Made by a program: the position numbers and the translations under genes
Notes under the pieces: model-generated
Database searches by the model: none
Seen by the model: the letters and a program-made list of their open reading frames with translations, nothing else
Told to the model about the DNA's origin: nothing
Assembly (NCBI GenBank): GCA_963920665.1
Contig: OY987271.1
Coordinates: 15,193,350 to 15,257,349 of the forward strand
Source of the DNA: Straminergon stramineum
Lineage: Eukaryota > Streptophyta > Bryopsida > Hypnales > Calliergonaceae
Direction: 5' to 3'
DNA: 64,000 nucleotides
In this document: piece by piece, positions 24,526 through 38,022 of the stretch
Position numbering within the stretch: the stretch's first letter is position 1
Layout of the letters: every line of letters begins with the position of its first letter

Positions 24526-26929
24526 CAAAGAGAGGATGCAAATTACAAAAGGGGTCTACTCTTATTTTTAACCCTTGAAAGACGAACTCACACCCATGGA
24601 AATCATCTTTTTTCAAACCATGTGACATCATCTACTTTAAAAACAAATGAAAATACTTCTTGGAGGTCAAACTACTATGTAAGATCTCTTCTTTTTGCAC
24701 AAAATTCTAATGATGAATGATTGCACTTTTGTCCTATAAGGTTCTTTGTCATCCATTGGACAAAAAACATCCTTGGCATTGTTTAAGGATTCAAGTTCAC
24801 GTAGAAAGATAATTGTACATGTTCATATTGGAAAGGATAATTGTATGGTTGATGATCACAATGATGGGCCCCTTGTTTTGAATTTGATAAAATAGGTAAA
24901 GGAAATATATTTGGTAGTTATCAAAAGTTGAAATTTCAACAAATGAATAACAAATGATTTACTCTCCACTTCTAAGTAAATTTCACTTGTTTGTTAGTGG
25001 ACCCCAAAGATATTAGTCTATCATAGTTCATTCCTTCGAATATGTCCAAGTCTATAGTAGGAGGTGCTAATTCTACCCATGCTCCAAGAATTGTTCCAAC
25101 AAGTGTACCATGAATTGTCATTGTAGGAATGAAAAATGGCACATTGATGTGTTGGTGCCAATTTGGAATTCTCATTGTATAATTTTAGGAGTGGTTAGGG
25201 ATTAAATTTGATTAGGAAGTTGACAAAATTTTAGTGTACATAATGTGGAGTTATGAGTGGTGGGAGACTTTGTGTCATCTTGGGCAATTAAATGTACTAT
25301 ATTGTTGCAATTTAAGGTTAGCACACCTTCATTTTAGGGCTCCATTTGCACTAGGGGTGCTATTTTGTGAGCTTGTGAGTATGAGCTTGTGAGCATACAA
25401 CTTTTTAGAGATTCCATCTAAAATTTTCAGTGAAAAGGATCTATTTTTAGTAAATTTTATTAATATCTATTACCATGGACCTATTATCGTGATCTCTTGA
25501 ATAACCTTGATGTGCCATTCATTGGACTTCACTAAATTTTAAAAAGAAAAAAATTGATGATTAATTAGGATTCTTTTGAAATCAAATATGGTTGTTCCAT
25601 TGAAAATTAGTTTTTTATGATCAATCCCCTCTTGTTGCTTGGTACCTCTCAACGCTAAGGGGAGACACCCATCCACGAAATATTTATTTATTTATTTAAA
25701 ATTTAAAAAAAAATTCCATGGGTGGGTGGCTCCCCTCAGCGCCAAGAGGTACCAAGTAGCAAGAGGGGAGTAATCAATCAAACAACAATTTGATCAAGAC
25801 AGAAGAGTTTGATCCCTGAGAGGTCCCACAAGAAGACAATGATCAACTAATCAACATTTGGGTGTAACGAAGTTCATTCGGGACACAAATAATCCCTATC
25901 AACCAAATATTTTCTTAAAATCTTAAGAATCTTAATAGTATTTTTCTAAAATGTTAACAAGTCTAATTATTGACACATTAAGACATAAGTGAAGGTCCTT
26001 CTCCCATTGGCCTTGAGAAGATTCATGCTTCTAAAAGATAGTGATCAACAAAAATGAAACTTGGTGCAGCTAAGTTCTTTTGACACATGTAATAAAATCT
26101 TATCAACAATTTTTTTTAATATCCAAACAAATTCAATAATAGCACATGAAGAAAAAAATATTGGTATGTTTCCATTGACCTAAAAAGGGTCCATGTTATT
26201 ATAGCACAATGATCAACCAATATTCAAAACAAACTTATTTCCATCTCCATTCATCTTTTAGATCAATTGGATTCTTCATCTTCAATACACCCACAGTAAT
26301 AGGTCTATAGTAGTAGGTACTAAAATTTACTAAAAAAAAATTTTGATCCAAATTTTAAGATGGAAACTATTTTTTGAAATATTACTAAGTTTCGAATGCT
26401 TTTTCAAATTTCTGAGGTCAATGCTCACATAATCCCTGTTCAACACTCATAGATTCATGATCACAGGCTTACAAAATAGCACTGCTGCATTTGCACCATT
26501 AAAGGACAAGTGTTTGACATTTCATGACAGTATCTATAAACTCAAATAGCACCCAACTCTTGTGATCTTTAGAAAATCACTTCTACTTCAATTTCAACTC
26601 TAAAAATTACGAATCAAATTGTAATGGATGTATCTCCCTCTTTTCTTTCTCTGAAAATTTGTTAGAAAATGCTTTGATCAACATAGAAGACATCCTAAGA
26701 CAGAATGCTCTTAAGTAGGCAATTTTTGCACCTCCTCCTTTATATTCTTGATGATGAACAACTCATTCAAACCACTTTCAAATTTATGAACAAAACCAAC
26801 AACCGAAGTATGAAGAATACACAAAGAAGTGTAAAAGAAGACCTTGGGTATGAAATTGTGAGGAGACCGACTCCTAAATAGCCAAAATAGGGTTTGATTA
26901 CAATACATAGAAGCAAATTATATGTTGAG
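24526..26929. other. AT-rich intergenic DNA
   Basis: No recognisable gene; contains the foldback at 25626-25769. Short minus-strand frames at 24972-25175 and 26711-26988 have no identifiable motif. Confidence 0.4.
25626..25769. repeat. Foldback element with arms of about 50 bp
   Basis: 'cccctcttgttgcttggtac' through 'ggggagacacccatcc' on the left is matched in reverse complement by 'gggtgggtggctcccctc' through 'accaagtagcaagagggg' on the right, around an AT-rich centre of about 40 bp. 'atcaatc' occurs on both outer sides, hinting at a target duplication. Confidence 0.8.
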
Positions 26930-27531
26930 GATTTTGCCATTTGGTAATCCAACTCAATGAGGAAATATCTGACAAAACCATGGTCCAACCTTGACCATTA
27001 TAAAGTGCTATTAGGAAGAATGTTTTTGGAATTCATAAACAAATAAATGTTGTAGATTTTGAGTTGCAAATACCATCCATACAATTAGATTCACCAATGC
27101 TATGACCAATCTTTTTTTATAAATTTTAAAAGAAAAATTTCAAAATTCCTTGTAAATTCTATTACAAGTAAAATATTATTATATTTTGAGTAAATTTTGT
27201 TGGAATGGATTTGAAATAAGGTACTCTTTGACATAATGATTTTAAAAAAAATTTTGAGTTCTTAAAATCTATGACCTCATTTTTACAAATCTTGTTTTGA
27301 ATTAGAGTCAATGCAATTTTGGCTTCATCAACCACTTGACATCCTTGCACATTTCTAATTTTTTAAAAATGTACTCCAGTAATAACAAATCCCAACCATT
27401 AAATAGTACAACAACTTGATAAAATATCTCCACCAATTAGGATGACTTTTATCGGAACAGTAATGAGGATGAAACTTGAGTTTCAATCTATTCATCATCC
27501 AGAAAGTAGATGTCGGAGCTCTTAGGTGTTA
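26930..27531. mobile_element. TTAA-type element (family D, copy 2)
   Basis: From about 26990 it is collinear with 32229-32805 ('aagtgctatt', 'ttagattcaccaat', 'gtaaattttgttggaatgga', 'ccacttgacatccttgcaca'). The right end has decayed to 'gctcttaggtgttagc'; the left end is uncertain. Confidence 0.6.
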
Positions 27532-30500
27532 GCAAAAACACACTTTTTTTTTGGAAACCAGGGTTTATTCCAGAAAGTGAACCAGAACAAACAGCGAAAG
27601 AGCGGAGGCCAAGCCCTGGAGATAAAAATGACCCTGAGCCACTCACAACCAAGAAATCCCCAACTAATTTACACAAAGGCCCCACAGGTGGGCTTCTTCA
27701 GGTTCCAGGTGACGACTTTGCTGTTCCTAGAACCAAAGAATGGGAGTAGAAGCCAAGTGTTGTCAAATTTCCTCAGCAAAAACGCACTCTGATAGGTGCT
27801 TGTAATTGCCTGTGTCAGACCATGAGCTGAGAGGCATGGACTGAGCAGAGGAAACCCATACCCAATACCCAATAACTCTTACTTATATTTGTGCTTATCA
27901 CTTCCGTGCCTTCGGTACCAAAACAACGGAGGACCATTGGACCAATGGTGGGATGTGGCAACCAGTTCTTGTGACTGGACCAAAGTTGCCCGAAACTGAA
28001 CACGAGCTTCAACAGACTGGGCGGCCAGCCACATCCTGCATAATAACTTATTCTTCCTTATCAGATTTGCAAAGCCTGTCAAACTTGTGACAGACCAAGG
28101 TGGTGGTGCTGGGGAACTGAACAGAGACCGACTTTTATTTCCTTACATTTTGCGCTTGCCAGTATGCAGTGAGGGTTTCAGTTTAATTTTTAATTTTTTT
28201 TTCTATTTGGTGTGAATCAGAACGAGTTTGAATTGCAAAAGAAAAAGAAAATAAAACCTGGTCACTGCACATCCATGAGGACATGCCAGGAGAAGCCTGG
28301 AAGAGGGAGGACTGACTGAGGCTTTGAATTGACAGAAGTTGAATGGGAGAACTATCATAATTTGATAAAGCTATATTTGAGAAAGTTTGACAAAAGATGC
28401 ATCTGAGAAAGGCCAATCAGAAAGCTGCATGTGACTGAGAAAGTTTGACATAAGTTATAAGCTTAGTTGTTTTAGAGGGGAAAAAAGGAATAGCTAACAA
28501 TGTCTTCAAGGTATAAAAATAGGATATCAAATGAAATGAAAAATTGAGTTTTTCCAGATTTAATATTTTTGGAAGTTTTCAATTTTAATCCCTTTATTTT
28601 GAAATTTTGAAATTATGAATTTAGTTTAGAATTATCCACATTGTATCATTAACATGTCTCTCTTGGAGTTCATCCAAGTCAGTCCAATTAATATTATGGC
28701 AGTAAATTTGTGGAATGACAGTGTGCTATGAAATCATCTAAGCTGAAATGCAGCCAGGTTGTGATGACTGTTTGATTAAAGATCATGATTCATGAATGCT
28801 CGAAAATTCAAAATCCTGTGTCCTGTGTCAAAAAAAAAAAAAAAATCCTGTGTCCTGCCCAATATGTATGGAAGACTTAACTTCGTTGAACCCAATGCTT
28901 ATCTGGTGATGCACATATAATAGACACATGAATTGGATAATTCCTCAAATAATGACAAATTCTGTATTCAATTCTCCAGATACCATGACCGACTCTTCTC
29001 AATTGAATGTGCCCAGTGGTGACGCACAAAATACCCTCAAATCGAGCAATTATTCCTCTCCAGATCCCAACTTTGTCTTGGGATGCTTTCTTGATAAGCT
29101 TACTCATTCTCTTGAGGCAATGAGAATGCTTACCAAGGGTAGTAGTGCAGGAGTCGGTCTGAATAATTCTTTTCGTCAAGAGCTATGACCAAGAGCCAAT
29201 ACTGTCAAACATAGGTCACCTCCAATAGTGTATAGTAAACTTAAATTAACCATTGGGGGCTTATTTTTTAATTCCAATTTTTTAAAAGATTGATTCTATA
29301 TTTTATTGGCTTTGATTGAAGGAGAGGAGGCTTTGCATCTGCTAAAACTAGTATAAGGGAATTTGAGTAGTATCTTACTAGGAAGCATGTAATGAAGTTT
29401 GAGCAATATTGTACTTGGGAGCTTGTAACGAGGTTTGAGCAATATCATACTTGGGAACCAAACCACTTTAAGGAATAAACAAATGAAAGTGCTACAATGA
29501 TAAAGCCTCTTGTATAGTAGTTGCTTGTTCTTCTTATTTATTCATCTTTTCTCTCCCCTCTCTCTTTTCTTTTCACCTCCTATTAAAAATTCAATGGCTT
29601 TGGTGCCAAAAAATAGAGGATGAAGCTTGTAACCAAGAAGGATACAAATGTATTATTAAAGCTTTAGTCATTAGTATCTAGTGGATAATACTACATCAAT
29701 GACAATGCAATTATTTTAGTGTATTTTTACAATGGTAAAAAATTTTAGATATAAGAAAAGAAGATAATTTCATTTATTACAAAAAATATTTCAATAAAAT
29801 TTTATTTGTTGCAAGAACTTTCAATAACAATAATAAAAATGGATTTCCTTCAATAAAACAACAATCTAATAGTAAAAACAATATTCCAATAGTAAACGAC
29901 ATTCATAATAGTGAACCAACATTTCTAGTAGAAAACAACATTAAATACTAACAATCAACTTTATTGGAATGGAGACTACAATTGCGAGTGCACAAAGCAA
30001 AATGTGTCCCTGTTTAGAACAATTGAGTAGGCCTTGGAATTCTAGAACCAATGACAAACCTTGCAAACTTGCACACATGTGTCAAGTGTGCACTCGCATA
30101 AGACAACCTCTATTGGTATGGCTTGGTCACCCTAAAATCTTACAAGTGAACCCCTCTTGATTGTCTTGATGCAAAATCAAGGTGACCATAATACCTTATC
30201 TATTTTAGAACATATAGAATTTTATGTCTTTTCATGATTCATTTTGAGCCTTGGTCATTCTTCATTTGCAAGGGCTAGTGTAAAGTGAATTGGGGATTGT
30301 CCCCTTCTTTTCCTCCAAATCACAATGCTCCAAATGCTTTGGTCATGACCCTTGGTCACTAATGTAAAATGTCTCTAAATGAATTTTTGTACATTTTAAC
30401 AATGAATGTTCTAGCAATTAGGTCACTGTGTGTCACTAATTCAATATATTGATTTGTCCTAATGGCCCATGTAACACTAATTCACCCAAGTTACATTGTT

Positions 30501-30864
30501 TTATGTTGCATATTGAAATATTATTTTAGTATGCACCAATTTCTACAAAAATAAAAATTATGGTGAATGATATTAGTTTTCAAGGTGACATTGGTTTTCC
30601 CTACTCACTAATAAGACACATCAATGTAGCCTTTGCAACTAGTTCTGAATCGTTGAGAAGTACATTGTATTTTTATAAAATGGGTGGCAAGAAGTTGTAC
30701 TCAAGGTTACCTATGGAGTTTGACTGAAGATGACCTTTCTAAAATAAGGAATGCAATTTGAAATCACTAATTTGGAAAGACCAACTTAAAAACATGATTT
30801 TGAGTTTAAAATTTGAATGAAGACTTCTAAGTTGAAATTGGTTTAGTGCACAATTAATGTATTC
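27532..30864. other. Intergenic DNA, possible retroposon remnant at 27544-28180
   Basis: 27544-28180 is less AT-rich than its surroundings and starts with a T10 run, which on the minus strand would be a poly(A) tail at the 3' end of an old LINE or SINE. No protein domain was recognised. The short plus-strand frame at 28928-29188 is serine-rich and unidentified. Confidence 0.3.
28811..28858. mobile_element. Minimal retroposition scar: poly(A) between direct repeats
   Basis: 'aatcctgtgtcctg' occurs twice, separated only by TGTC and a run of about 15 A. This is the shape of a retroposon insertion truncated to almost nothing but its poly(A) tail, with a 14-bp target duplication. Slippage at a repeated motif is an alternative. 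Confidence 0.5.
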
Positions 30865-31060
30865 TTAATTTGTAAAGGACCATTGTTCCTTTAGGGGATG
30901 AATGAAAATTTACAAATGCTCAAATAATCTTAGATTTTGGTGTGATTTTTTTTAAAAAAATTTGAAGATAGAAGAACAACCAACTTTCTTGAAATATTAT
31001 TCTTACTTCAATAGATTTCTACAAGCAAAGTTTATGCCACCCTAAGCTCTAATTGCACAA
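30865..31060. mobile_element. Fragment of a family C element (copy 3)
   Basis: 'taaaggaccattgttcc', 'gaaatattattcttacttca' and 'gcaaagtttatgccacc' follow the order of the left half of 47972-48544. The right half was not found, so the copy is truncated or diverged. Confidence 0.5.
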
Positions 31061-31825
31061 GGTCAAAATCTCCCTTGTATTTTTGTTTATATATAGCAAG
31101 CTTTTATTAATTTCAAAGGTTTAGTGATGTGACAATTAATGGGCATCTTGTTTTGTAGTCAATTAGCACATCATTATAGAAATACAACATAGTATTTTCT
31201 AATTCAAAATTTTCAATTTTTTTAGATCCATTGCATTTAGTTTGTTTGGTAGAATAATGCTATCAAGTATTTAGATTGATGAGTTTCAACCCCATCTTAG
31301 AATTAACTAAAGATAAAAGCACCAAAAAGCACTACTTTCTTTGTCCCTACTAGGCCGGCGATGCAAAGGTTGATTTTTTTGTGAAGATGTTAGCCTCCTC
31401 AAAAGAAATCTTTCTCATATTGTTTCATAATTTTTGAGACTCAAAATAATATTCTATGCATAATGAAAGTTGAAAGCATAAAGTACCCATCTATACCTTT
31501 TGATTGCCCTTCAAGTAGGAGGTGCTTCAATTCCAATTGCTTACTATTAACAATTAATGGTAAATCCGGTGATTGAAGGTGTCCATTTGAGGTCCAAATA
31601 GAGGTGGTGCAAATTGGGTGGTGGTGCTTTTGGGTGAGTATGTATACTTCCTTATCAATTTATTTTTTCTTTCCATTTCCTACTTGCTTATACTTAATAG
31701 TTTTTTGAAGAAAGAGCATCTATCTTTTTTATTTTATACTTTAAAATACCCCCATTTCCCCCAATACAATTTTTCAAAAGAAATTTTCTTAAAATCATAA
31801 TCTATAATAAGTGAAGAGAACTTAA
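31061..31825. other. AT-rich intergenic DNA
   Basis: No recognisable gene or repeat boundary. Confidence 0.4.
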
Positions 31826-31964
31826 TTTACCCCTCCAAAGATCAAGTGGCTTAGGAACCTACCTAGATTTTCAATTCCCCTATTAGATAGGTTCCTGTGA
31901 AGTCAATTTTGAATAAATACTTCTGAAATTTGACACAAGGTGTAGACATGTACCGCCAAGTCAG

Positions 31965-31966
<2 letters not shown>

Positions 31967-32019
<53 letters not shown>
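31967..32019. repeat. (TA)n microsatellite, about 26 units
   Basis: A perfect TA tract inside the family E element; the other copy of that family lacks it. Confidence 0.97.
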
Positions 32020-32024
<5 letters not shown>

Positions 32025-32228
32025 ATTTTTAATTTTTGTATAATTGGGTGCTTGAATCAAAAGTTATATTGTTCAAAGTTTTTTTAGGCAAGGTATGCAA
32101 CTTTGGGTAGTGTGCAGAAAATTCTTCTTCCACCTTGAAAATTTGGTAGGTATGTAATGTACATTGCTATAGGGATGCAACTTCCAAAAAAATCCATTTG
32201 TAGAGCAAAAATCTTACTCTAGGAGGAA

Positions 32229-32805
32229 TTAACCCCTAAACGTCTAGATTCATCTCTAGAATTGATGATTTGAGAAAAATCATTATGAAGTGCTATTTGG
32301 AAGCATATTTGGGAATTGATATACAAATGAAAGTTGTAGATTATGATTTTCAGATTCCATCTGCATGGTTAGATTCACCAATTTTATCACCAATATTTTT
32401 TTATAAATTTTGAAAGAGAAATTCCAAAATTCCTTCAAAATTCGATTTCAAGAAAAATATTATCATTTTTTGAGTAAAATTTGTTGTAATGGATTTGAAA
32501 TGAGGTTCTCTTCACATGGTGCTTTTTTGGAATTTTTGTGTTCTTCCTATCTATGATCTCATTTTGGCTAATCCAGTTTAGAACTAAAGTCAATGCAGTT
32601 CGACCACTTGACATACTTGCACATTTGTAATTTTATAAAAATATGGACTCTAGTAACACAAAATCCAACCCTTGGATAGGACAACAACTTGATAATGTAT
32701 CTTCACAAATTACAATAACTTTCATCCAAGTAGTTAGGAGGATGAAAGTGGTGTTTCAAACTATTCATCGTCTAGAAAATGGACGTCGACGCGTTTAGGG
32801 GTTAA
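32229..32805. mobile_element. TTAA-flanked element (family D, copy 1), nested
   Basis: Starts TTAACCCCTAAACGTCTAG and ends CGACGCGTTTAGGGGTTAA, with TTAA at both edges. It sits inside a family E element and the second E copy lacks it at the corresponding place, so the insertion is directly visible by comparison within the window. Confidence 0.85.
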
Positions 32806-33033
32806 AAGTCTGTTGACCCTATTGGGTAAGGTCAATTTTATTTTCTAACTTCAAACAACTAAAAAAATTTCAATTTGCTTGGTCAAAGTTTTTTGAAGAT
32901 TTTCCCACTTATTCGTATAGTAATCTACTATAAGTTTATACAGTTGAATATTTTTAACAGTTTTTCTCACTATCCAAAAGTGGTAATTTTTGATGATATA
33001 TGATTACAATGTGTCTTGGTCCTTCAGGGGTAA

Positions 33034-36000
33034 GAAGAGTCAATGCCGTGTAATGTAGTATGGAAAGGGATAAAACAACATTTCAATTCTCCTTAAACCA
33101 TAACATCATACAATCCATGTAGTCAAAGTTTTGGATGCTTCTTCCACACTTTGCCATAATAATTCAATGCAAATTTTTATGGTTCAAAATGCAAAATTCA
33201 ATTCAATTAAAAATTACTTTTTTTGCAAAAGAAATGGGAGTTTTGCAATATTGTTTGATACACATTGCCATGGAACTTTATGGATTAATCGTATTATTAT
33301 AGGGTGATGAAAGAAGTTGAAAATTACAAAATAACACAATGATCTGATTGCCCCCCGCCCAACACAATATTTCATTTAGGAAGGGACTGGGAAATAAAAT
33401 CCACCAAAAGGCTACACTATTTTGTTTCATTTCATATTTAACCACAATACTTATCTACAAAAGTAAATTGGGTTACGAGTGAAGGACCTAATTTTGATCC
33501 ATGGTTTTCAAAACTAACTTTTAATTATTGATGAAGGAATAGAATTGCAAATTAAAATTGTGATGGAGAAATATAAATAGATTATTTCAAAATCACAAAA
33601 TGTCACATGAACCACACACTTGGCATTGTGAATTTCTGAGAAGGCATCTAGCATACAATGCGTCTCCAATTTTTTTTCCATATGAACATCCCCCAAAGGG
33701 CGCAATTTCCAAAGAGGAGAGAGAGAGGAGGTGCATCCTCTATGCCATGGGCCTTGATATTGAATTGCTAATACCCAGAGCATCTTTCCATGAGCTCTCA
33801 AGCTGTGGAGGAGAGGAGTGCCCCAAACATTGACCAACTTACCTTACCAACTGAGAAAAAGCAATCAAAGAGCCAAGAGGCAATTGGGTTTCAGACAGAT
33901 TTGAAATACCTGATGCACAGTCTCCACCAAAAGGTTGATTTTATTCATATCGTCCAATAGATAGAAAAAGAAAAAAAATGGAAAATTGATAGCCGTAGTC
34001 AGTGAAATTGATTTTGAGGTGGAAATGGCACTGGGACTTTCCATGGAAACCAGCTGGTTGTGAGTCATGTATGTTGTGTGGACGAGGGTAATGGCGGACA
34101 TCGGGCCATGGAGCCGCCCAGCCCACTCAGCAACTGCTACTAAAGGTACATGGGGAGCTTCTTGTTGAATGAAAGGGAGGGTTGCAGTTGTGGTTGTGGT
34201 TGTTGGACGGGAAGTCCCATTCTTCTCACATGAGGTGGACCACTGCAAACTTAACTTATTAGTTTGAATCCAATCTGATGAATCCATATGAGTAGGTGTG
34301 GTCAGGTTGAAATTTTGCCACTGACCAGCCAACTACTGTACCATACCTAGTGTTGAAATTCCACGGGACTGCATGTTGTTTACCCTTACCTGACTTAAAA
34401 TTATGGGAAGCACATTACCAGTACAGATGTGATAATCAAATGTGTGTCAATCAGGTAATGTAAGCATCAATCAGGGAAGCACATAAGGATTTCAGGAATG
34501 AGAATCTCTTATGATTTTCACACTACTGAAAATCTGGAACTATGAACCATTTGTCTAATAAGGTATTTGCACCCTAACTGTGACTCCTACCCAACATTGA
34601 CCCTTAATAAAAAAACCAAACCCTAGAGACGAGAGAAAAGTTGTACTGTAGATAGTCTAATTGAACTAAGTTATCCCACTGGAAAGCTTCCTTAAGGTAC
34701 GTTCCCACTTGGCCTTACGAAAGTATTAACTCAGCTGTAAATTATCGTAGCTCCAGTATCTCCTGAACCTACTTGGCAGCCGAGGTGGCATCGACGTGAG
34801 ACCACTCCTACGACCATTTAACACCTCTGTGTCATTGGCCCACCACCCCACAGTAGTTCATAATAAGAACTTAAAAATCTTCCGGAAATGTAGATTTCAT
34901 CGGCTGACAACCGCTCTTACCTATATGCCGGGTCAAGGGCCCATTACATAAGAACATTGGCAATCCATAGCTGAAATTAGAGGGGACCCAAGTAGGAGAA
35001 ATCACAGGGGACGATTATATACCATCTCTCACTTCCGGAAGATTTGTGAGGCTCTACAAGAGTAGGATAATGTATAGGTAATCTCTTTATACAAGTGGGG
35101 TCATAGGAAGGAAAACAATCCATGTTGGATATGTAAATTAGGATTAGTAGATGCTCAACCACTCATACCTAATTAAGTCAAATGCAGGAATTATATTTAA
35201 TGTAGAACTTTAGACCTCATTTAGGCATAGTAGAATAACTTTCTCCAAGAAACTTTGAACTAAGAAAAGTTGGGAAATCAAGTTAACTTTCATCTATAAA
35301 TTTTTTTTTGAGATTCCAATCCTCCAATAAAAAGTTAGAGACAGAATTCGAAGAGGGGTTGGAAGAAACATTTTCTTTGACTTTGTGCAACAAGAAGTGA
35401 AATACTTTTCATTATTTCATCCACAAAGTGCACTTCTTCGAAATCTTTAATCCTAGAAAGAAGAGACTTATGAACAAGGTACTTTGTCAAAAATGATCTA
35501 ATATGCAATGAATATTACAATAGTGTAGCGTGAATAACAACATTGAAGATAAACAAATTCTCATTGACACATATCATGTGTGTAGCCCGACTTCCCCTTG
35601 AACTAGCTTTGTAGATTGGCTAAAGTAAGTAGATGCACTATTGAGATTGGAGTTCAATTCAAAGCTCTATGTTTAGATCAAATTCATTTTTTTTGTATTT
35701 TAATGTAGTTTTTAGTGCATTGAGTGTACAGTTGAGACTCAAAGTTTTAGAGTTGGATTAGATAATCACCATTTCATGAATTCAACGAGTACACTACACA
35801 TCGCTAAAGGCTCATTCTTTGTTTCAAGGGTACCAAGGGTACTTTTGGATTTTCATTGGAACCATGTAAGGAAGTAAGAGACACATTAGAATCCCCAAAG
35901 GCAAGAATATAGTCCCTCCTTCCAGCCCACAATGGGAAGTTGTATGTTTTTACTTTGACCACCCTATAATGTATTTGTTTTTTCAAAAAATGAGTCAATT

Positions 36001-37118
36001 GAAATGCATGTGAAATTAATCTTAATTTTTCGTTCTCATGCATACAAAAAATGTGAATCAAATAACTATATCTATGTACAATGACCAAACAATCCACAAT
36101 GGGCTTCTTGCTTCAATTTGAATAATTTTTTTCAAAAATTGTGTTCTTTCTTTCTCTACACTAATAATTGTGCTCATTGTCACCACGACAAATAGATTTT
36201 AAAATGATATAAATTTATCCTTTTGACAAATACTTCTACCAACTATGTTTATAGGAATTTTTCTCTTTGAATTGTATTGATATCTACATTCTTGGTAAAA
36301 ATATTCATCTTTTGTAGAAAATTACAACCTTTAGTAAATAGCTAGATATGGATGACACTAAATATTTTTTTAGTGTAGCATGGTCCCAATATGAAAATGA
36401 AAAAAATGGTTCAAATATATTGCAAAATCAATTCACAATAAGCTTACAGTAAGTTAATGGCATCCAATGTTTGTCTTCATCCTGGAATGCAACTATAACC
36501 TAGATATCATATATGCACCACTAACCCAAGACCATCATCACTCAATGTACATCTTCAGAATCAATATGTACCTATGTGGAAGAACAATTTTATAACCTCT
36601 ATTAAGAAAAGATTTGACCCATCATGATTTTTGCATACAATATTCAAATGTTGCATTCTTTGGTGTGTTGCAAGCTCCTTTCACTTGCCAAGAAGAAAAT
36701 ACGAAAATTTGACCCCTCTCATAATAATAGTAATTAAATAGAGTAGCAAGAAGTGGCGGTGAAGGAGATACCTGCTTTAATCCTTAAAATGCTTGAGGTA
36801 CCGAATTCTCTTGTCAACAAAACTTTGAAGTTAAATAAAAACTAACTAAGTTCCTATTTTTAGTATTTTTTTATTTTGAAATTATTTTGGAAGTTTAGTT
36901 TTAGCATCAAAAATCAAATTATGAAAATGAGACATTATGAATTTTCTATTCAAGATTTTGTGCAAGGGTGTCCATTGCAAATCTTGATTTTTTAGAATCA
37001 AGGGCTCTCAAAGACACTAGATCTTACAAAAAATCACATGAAAAATTCATTTAAGAAAAAATAAAAGAGCAAATTTTGAGAAGTTGTAAATTCATTGGGG
37101 TTATGCATGTTCTATCCT
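33034..37118. other. Mostly AT-rich intergenic DNA with one unidentified open region
   Basis: The only unusual coding-like signal is on the minus strand at 33865-34332 (listed separately). 34600-35050 is less AT-rich but has no recognised motif. The rest shows nothing I can name. Confidence 0.4.
33865..34332 (-). CDS. Unidentified open frame, possible exon
   Basis: A minus-strand frame of about 155 codons whose first two thirds have a coding-like, Thr/Ser/Pro-rich composition (for example 'RPTTTTTTATLPFIQQEAPH'), before an AT-rich Phe/Leu tail that looks non-coding. No family was recognised. The frame as given starts at a TTG codon, so a real start or splice acceptor is not fixed. It may be a gene relic or chance. 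Confidence 0.2.
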   Translation of the reverse strand: MAGQWQNFNLTTPTHMDSSDWIQTNKLSLQWSTSCEKNGTSRPTTTTTTATLPFIQQEAPHVPLVAVAEWAGRLHGPMSAITLVHTTYMTHNQLVSMESPSAISTSKSISLTTAINFPFFFFFYLLDDMNKINLLVETVHQVFQICLKPNCLLAL

Positions 37119-37416
37119 TTAACCCTCGTATTTTTTTAGTGACAATTTTTTTAGATTTGACATGTGAAAAGAAGATTGAAAGACTTCAAATTGGTTTCAT
37201 AGTTTGAACACCATCATAATCAAATATTCCAATCTTTCAATTCATAAGTGATATTGTTAACTTTTCTTTTCCCATTTGAAACTTAACATGTTAGGTTTGA
37301 ATTTGTATGGTTACAATTTTTTAAAATTGATAGAACTTATCTAAATGTTGGCTTTTATTTCAATTTAGAACAAGTTTCAAGAAGCTCAAAAAAGGCCTTG
37401 GGCATTGAGGGGTTAA
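37119..37416. mobile_element. TTAA-flanked MITE, unassigned family
   Basis: Starts TTAACCCTCGTA and ends GGCCTTGGGCATTGAGGGGTTAA, 298 bp with TTAA at both edges. The right end is close to that of family B; the interior differs. Confidence 0.6.
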
Positions 37417-38022
37417 TATGCAATGAAACTTTAGAGGTTTGTTCCAACCCCTCTTTGAATTTTGTCCCAAAATTTTGATTGGAAGCTTGGAATCTCAAAA
37501 GGATTTTTGGAGATGAAAGTTACTTTGATTTACAAACTTTTATTAGATCAAAGTTTCTTGAAAAAAATTATTCTACTATGCCTACATGAGGTTTGAAGTT
37601 CTACATTGCATACAATTCCTGCGTTTTGACAATAAGTGGTCAAGCTCCCATCTTCAAATTGTCCCATATCCTTTGAAGATTCATGATGGACAATGAATTT
37701 CATTATAAAAACAATATCTCCACCCCAAATTCAGAACACTTATTTTGACATTGAATTACAGTGAAATCTTTTTCAATATTTGGATGCCCACTACAATTCC
37801 TTGTCCATAGATTTGAGATGGTGATATGTTTATTTTAAAAATCATTCAAAGTTCGATATTTAGACTATTTTGGGCCATTGGATCAAAATCGGTAATTGGC
37901 TGTGTGGTGGTACGTGAGGTCCTTCACAACAAGTACCAAGCATGTGGGAACAGCGCCTCAGTAAGAAACTATCACTACGATACCGAACCTGAACTACCAG
38001 AAAAAAAAATATTTTCTTTTAA

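Larger units (their letters stand above)
31826..33033. mobile_element. Family E element interrupted by a family D element
   Basis: Starts TTTACCCCTCCAAAGATCAAG and ends CTTGGTCCTTCAGGGGTAA. It is collinear with 38435-39014 ('aaggtgtagacatgt', 'aatttggtaggtatgtaa', 'ttggtccttcaggggt') except for a (TA)n tract at 31967-32019 and the 577-bp insertion 32229-32805. Confidence 0.75.

Noticed and set aside
28928..29188. Serine-rich 86-codon frame
   Set aside because: No motif, splice context or neighbouring exon supports it; may be chance.
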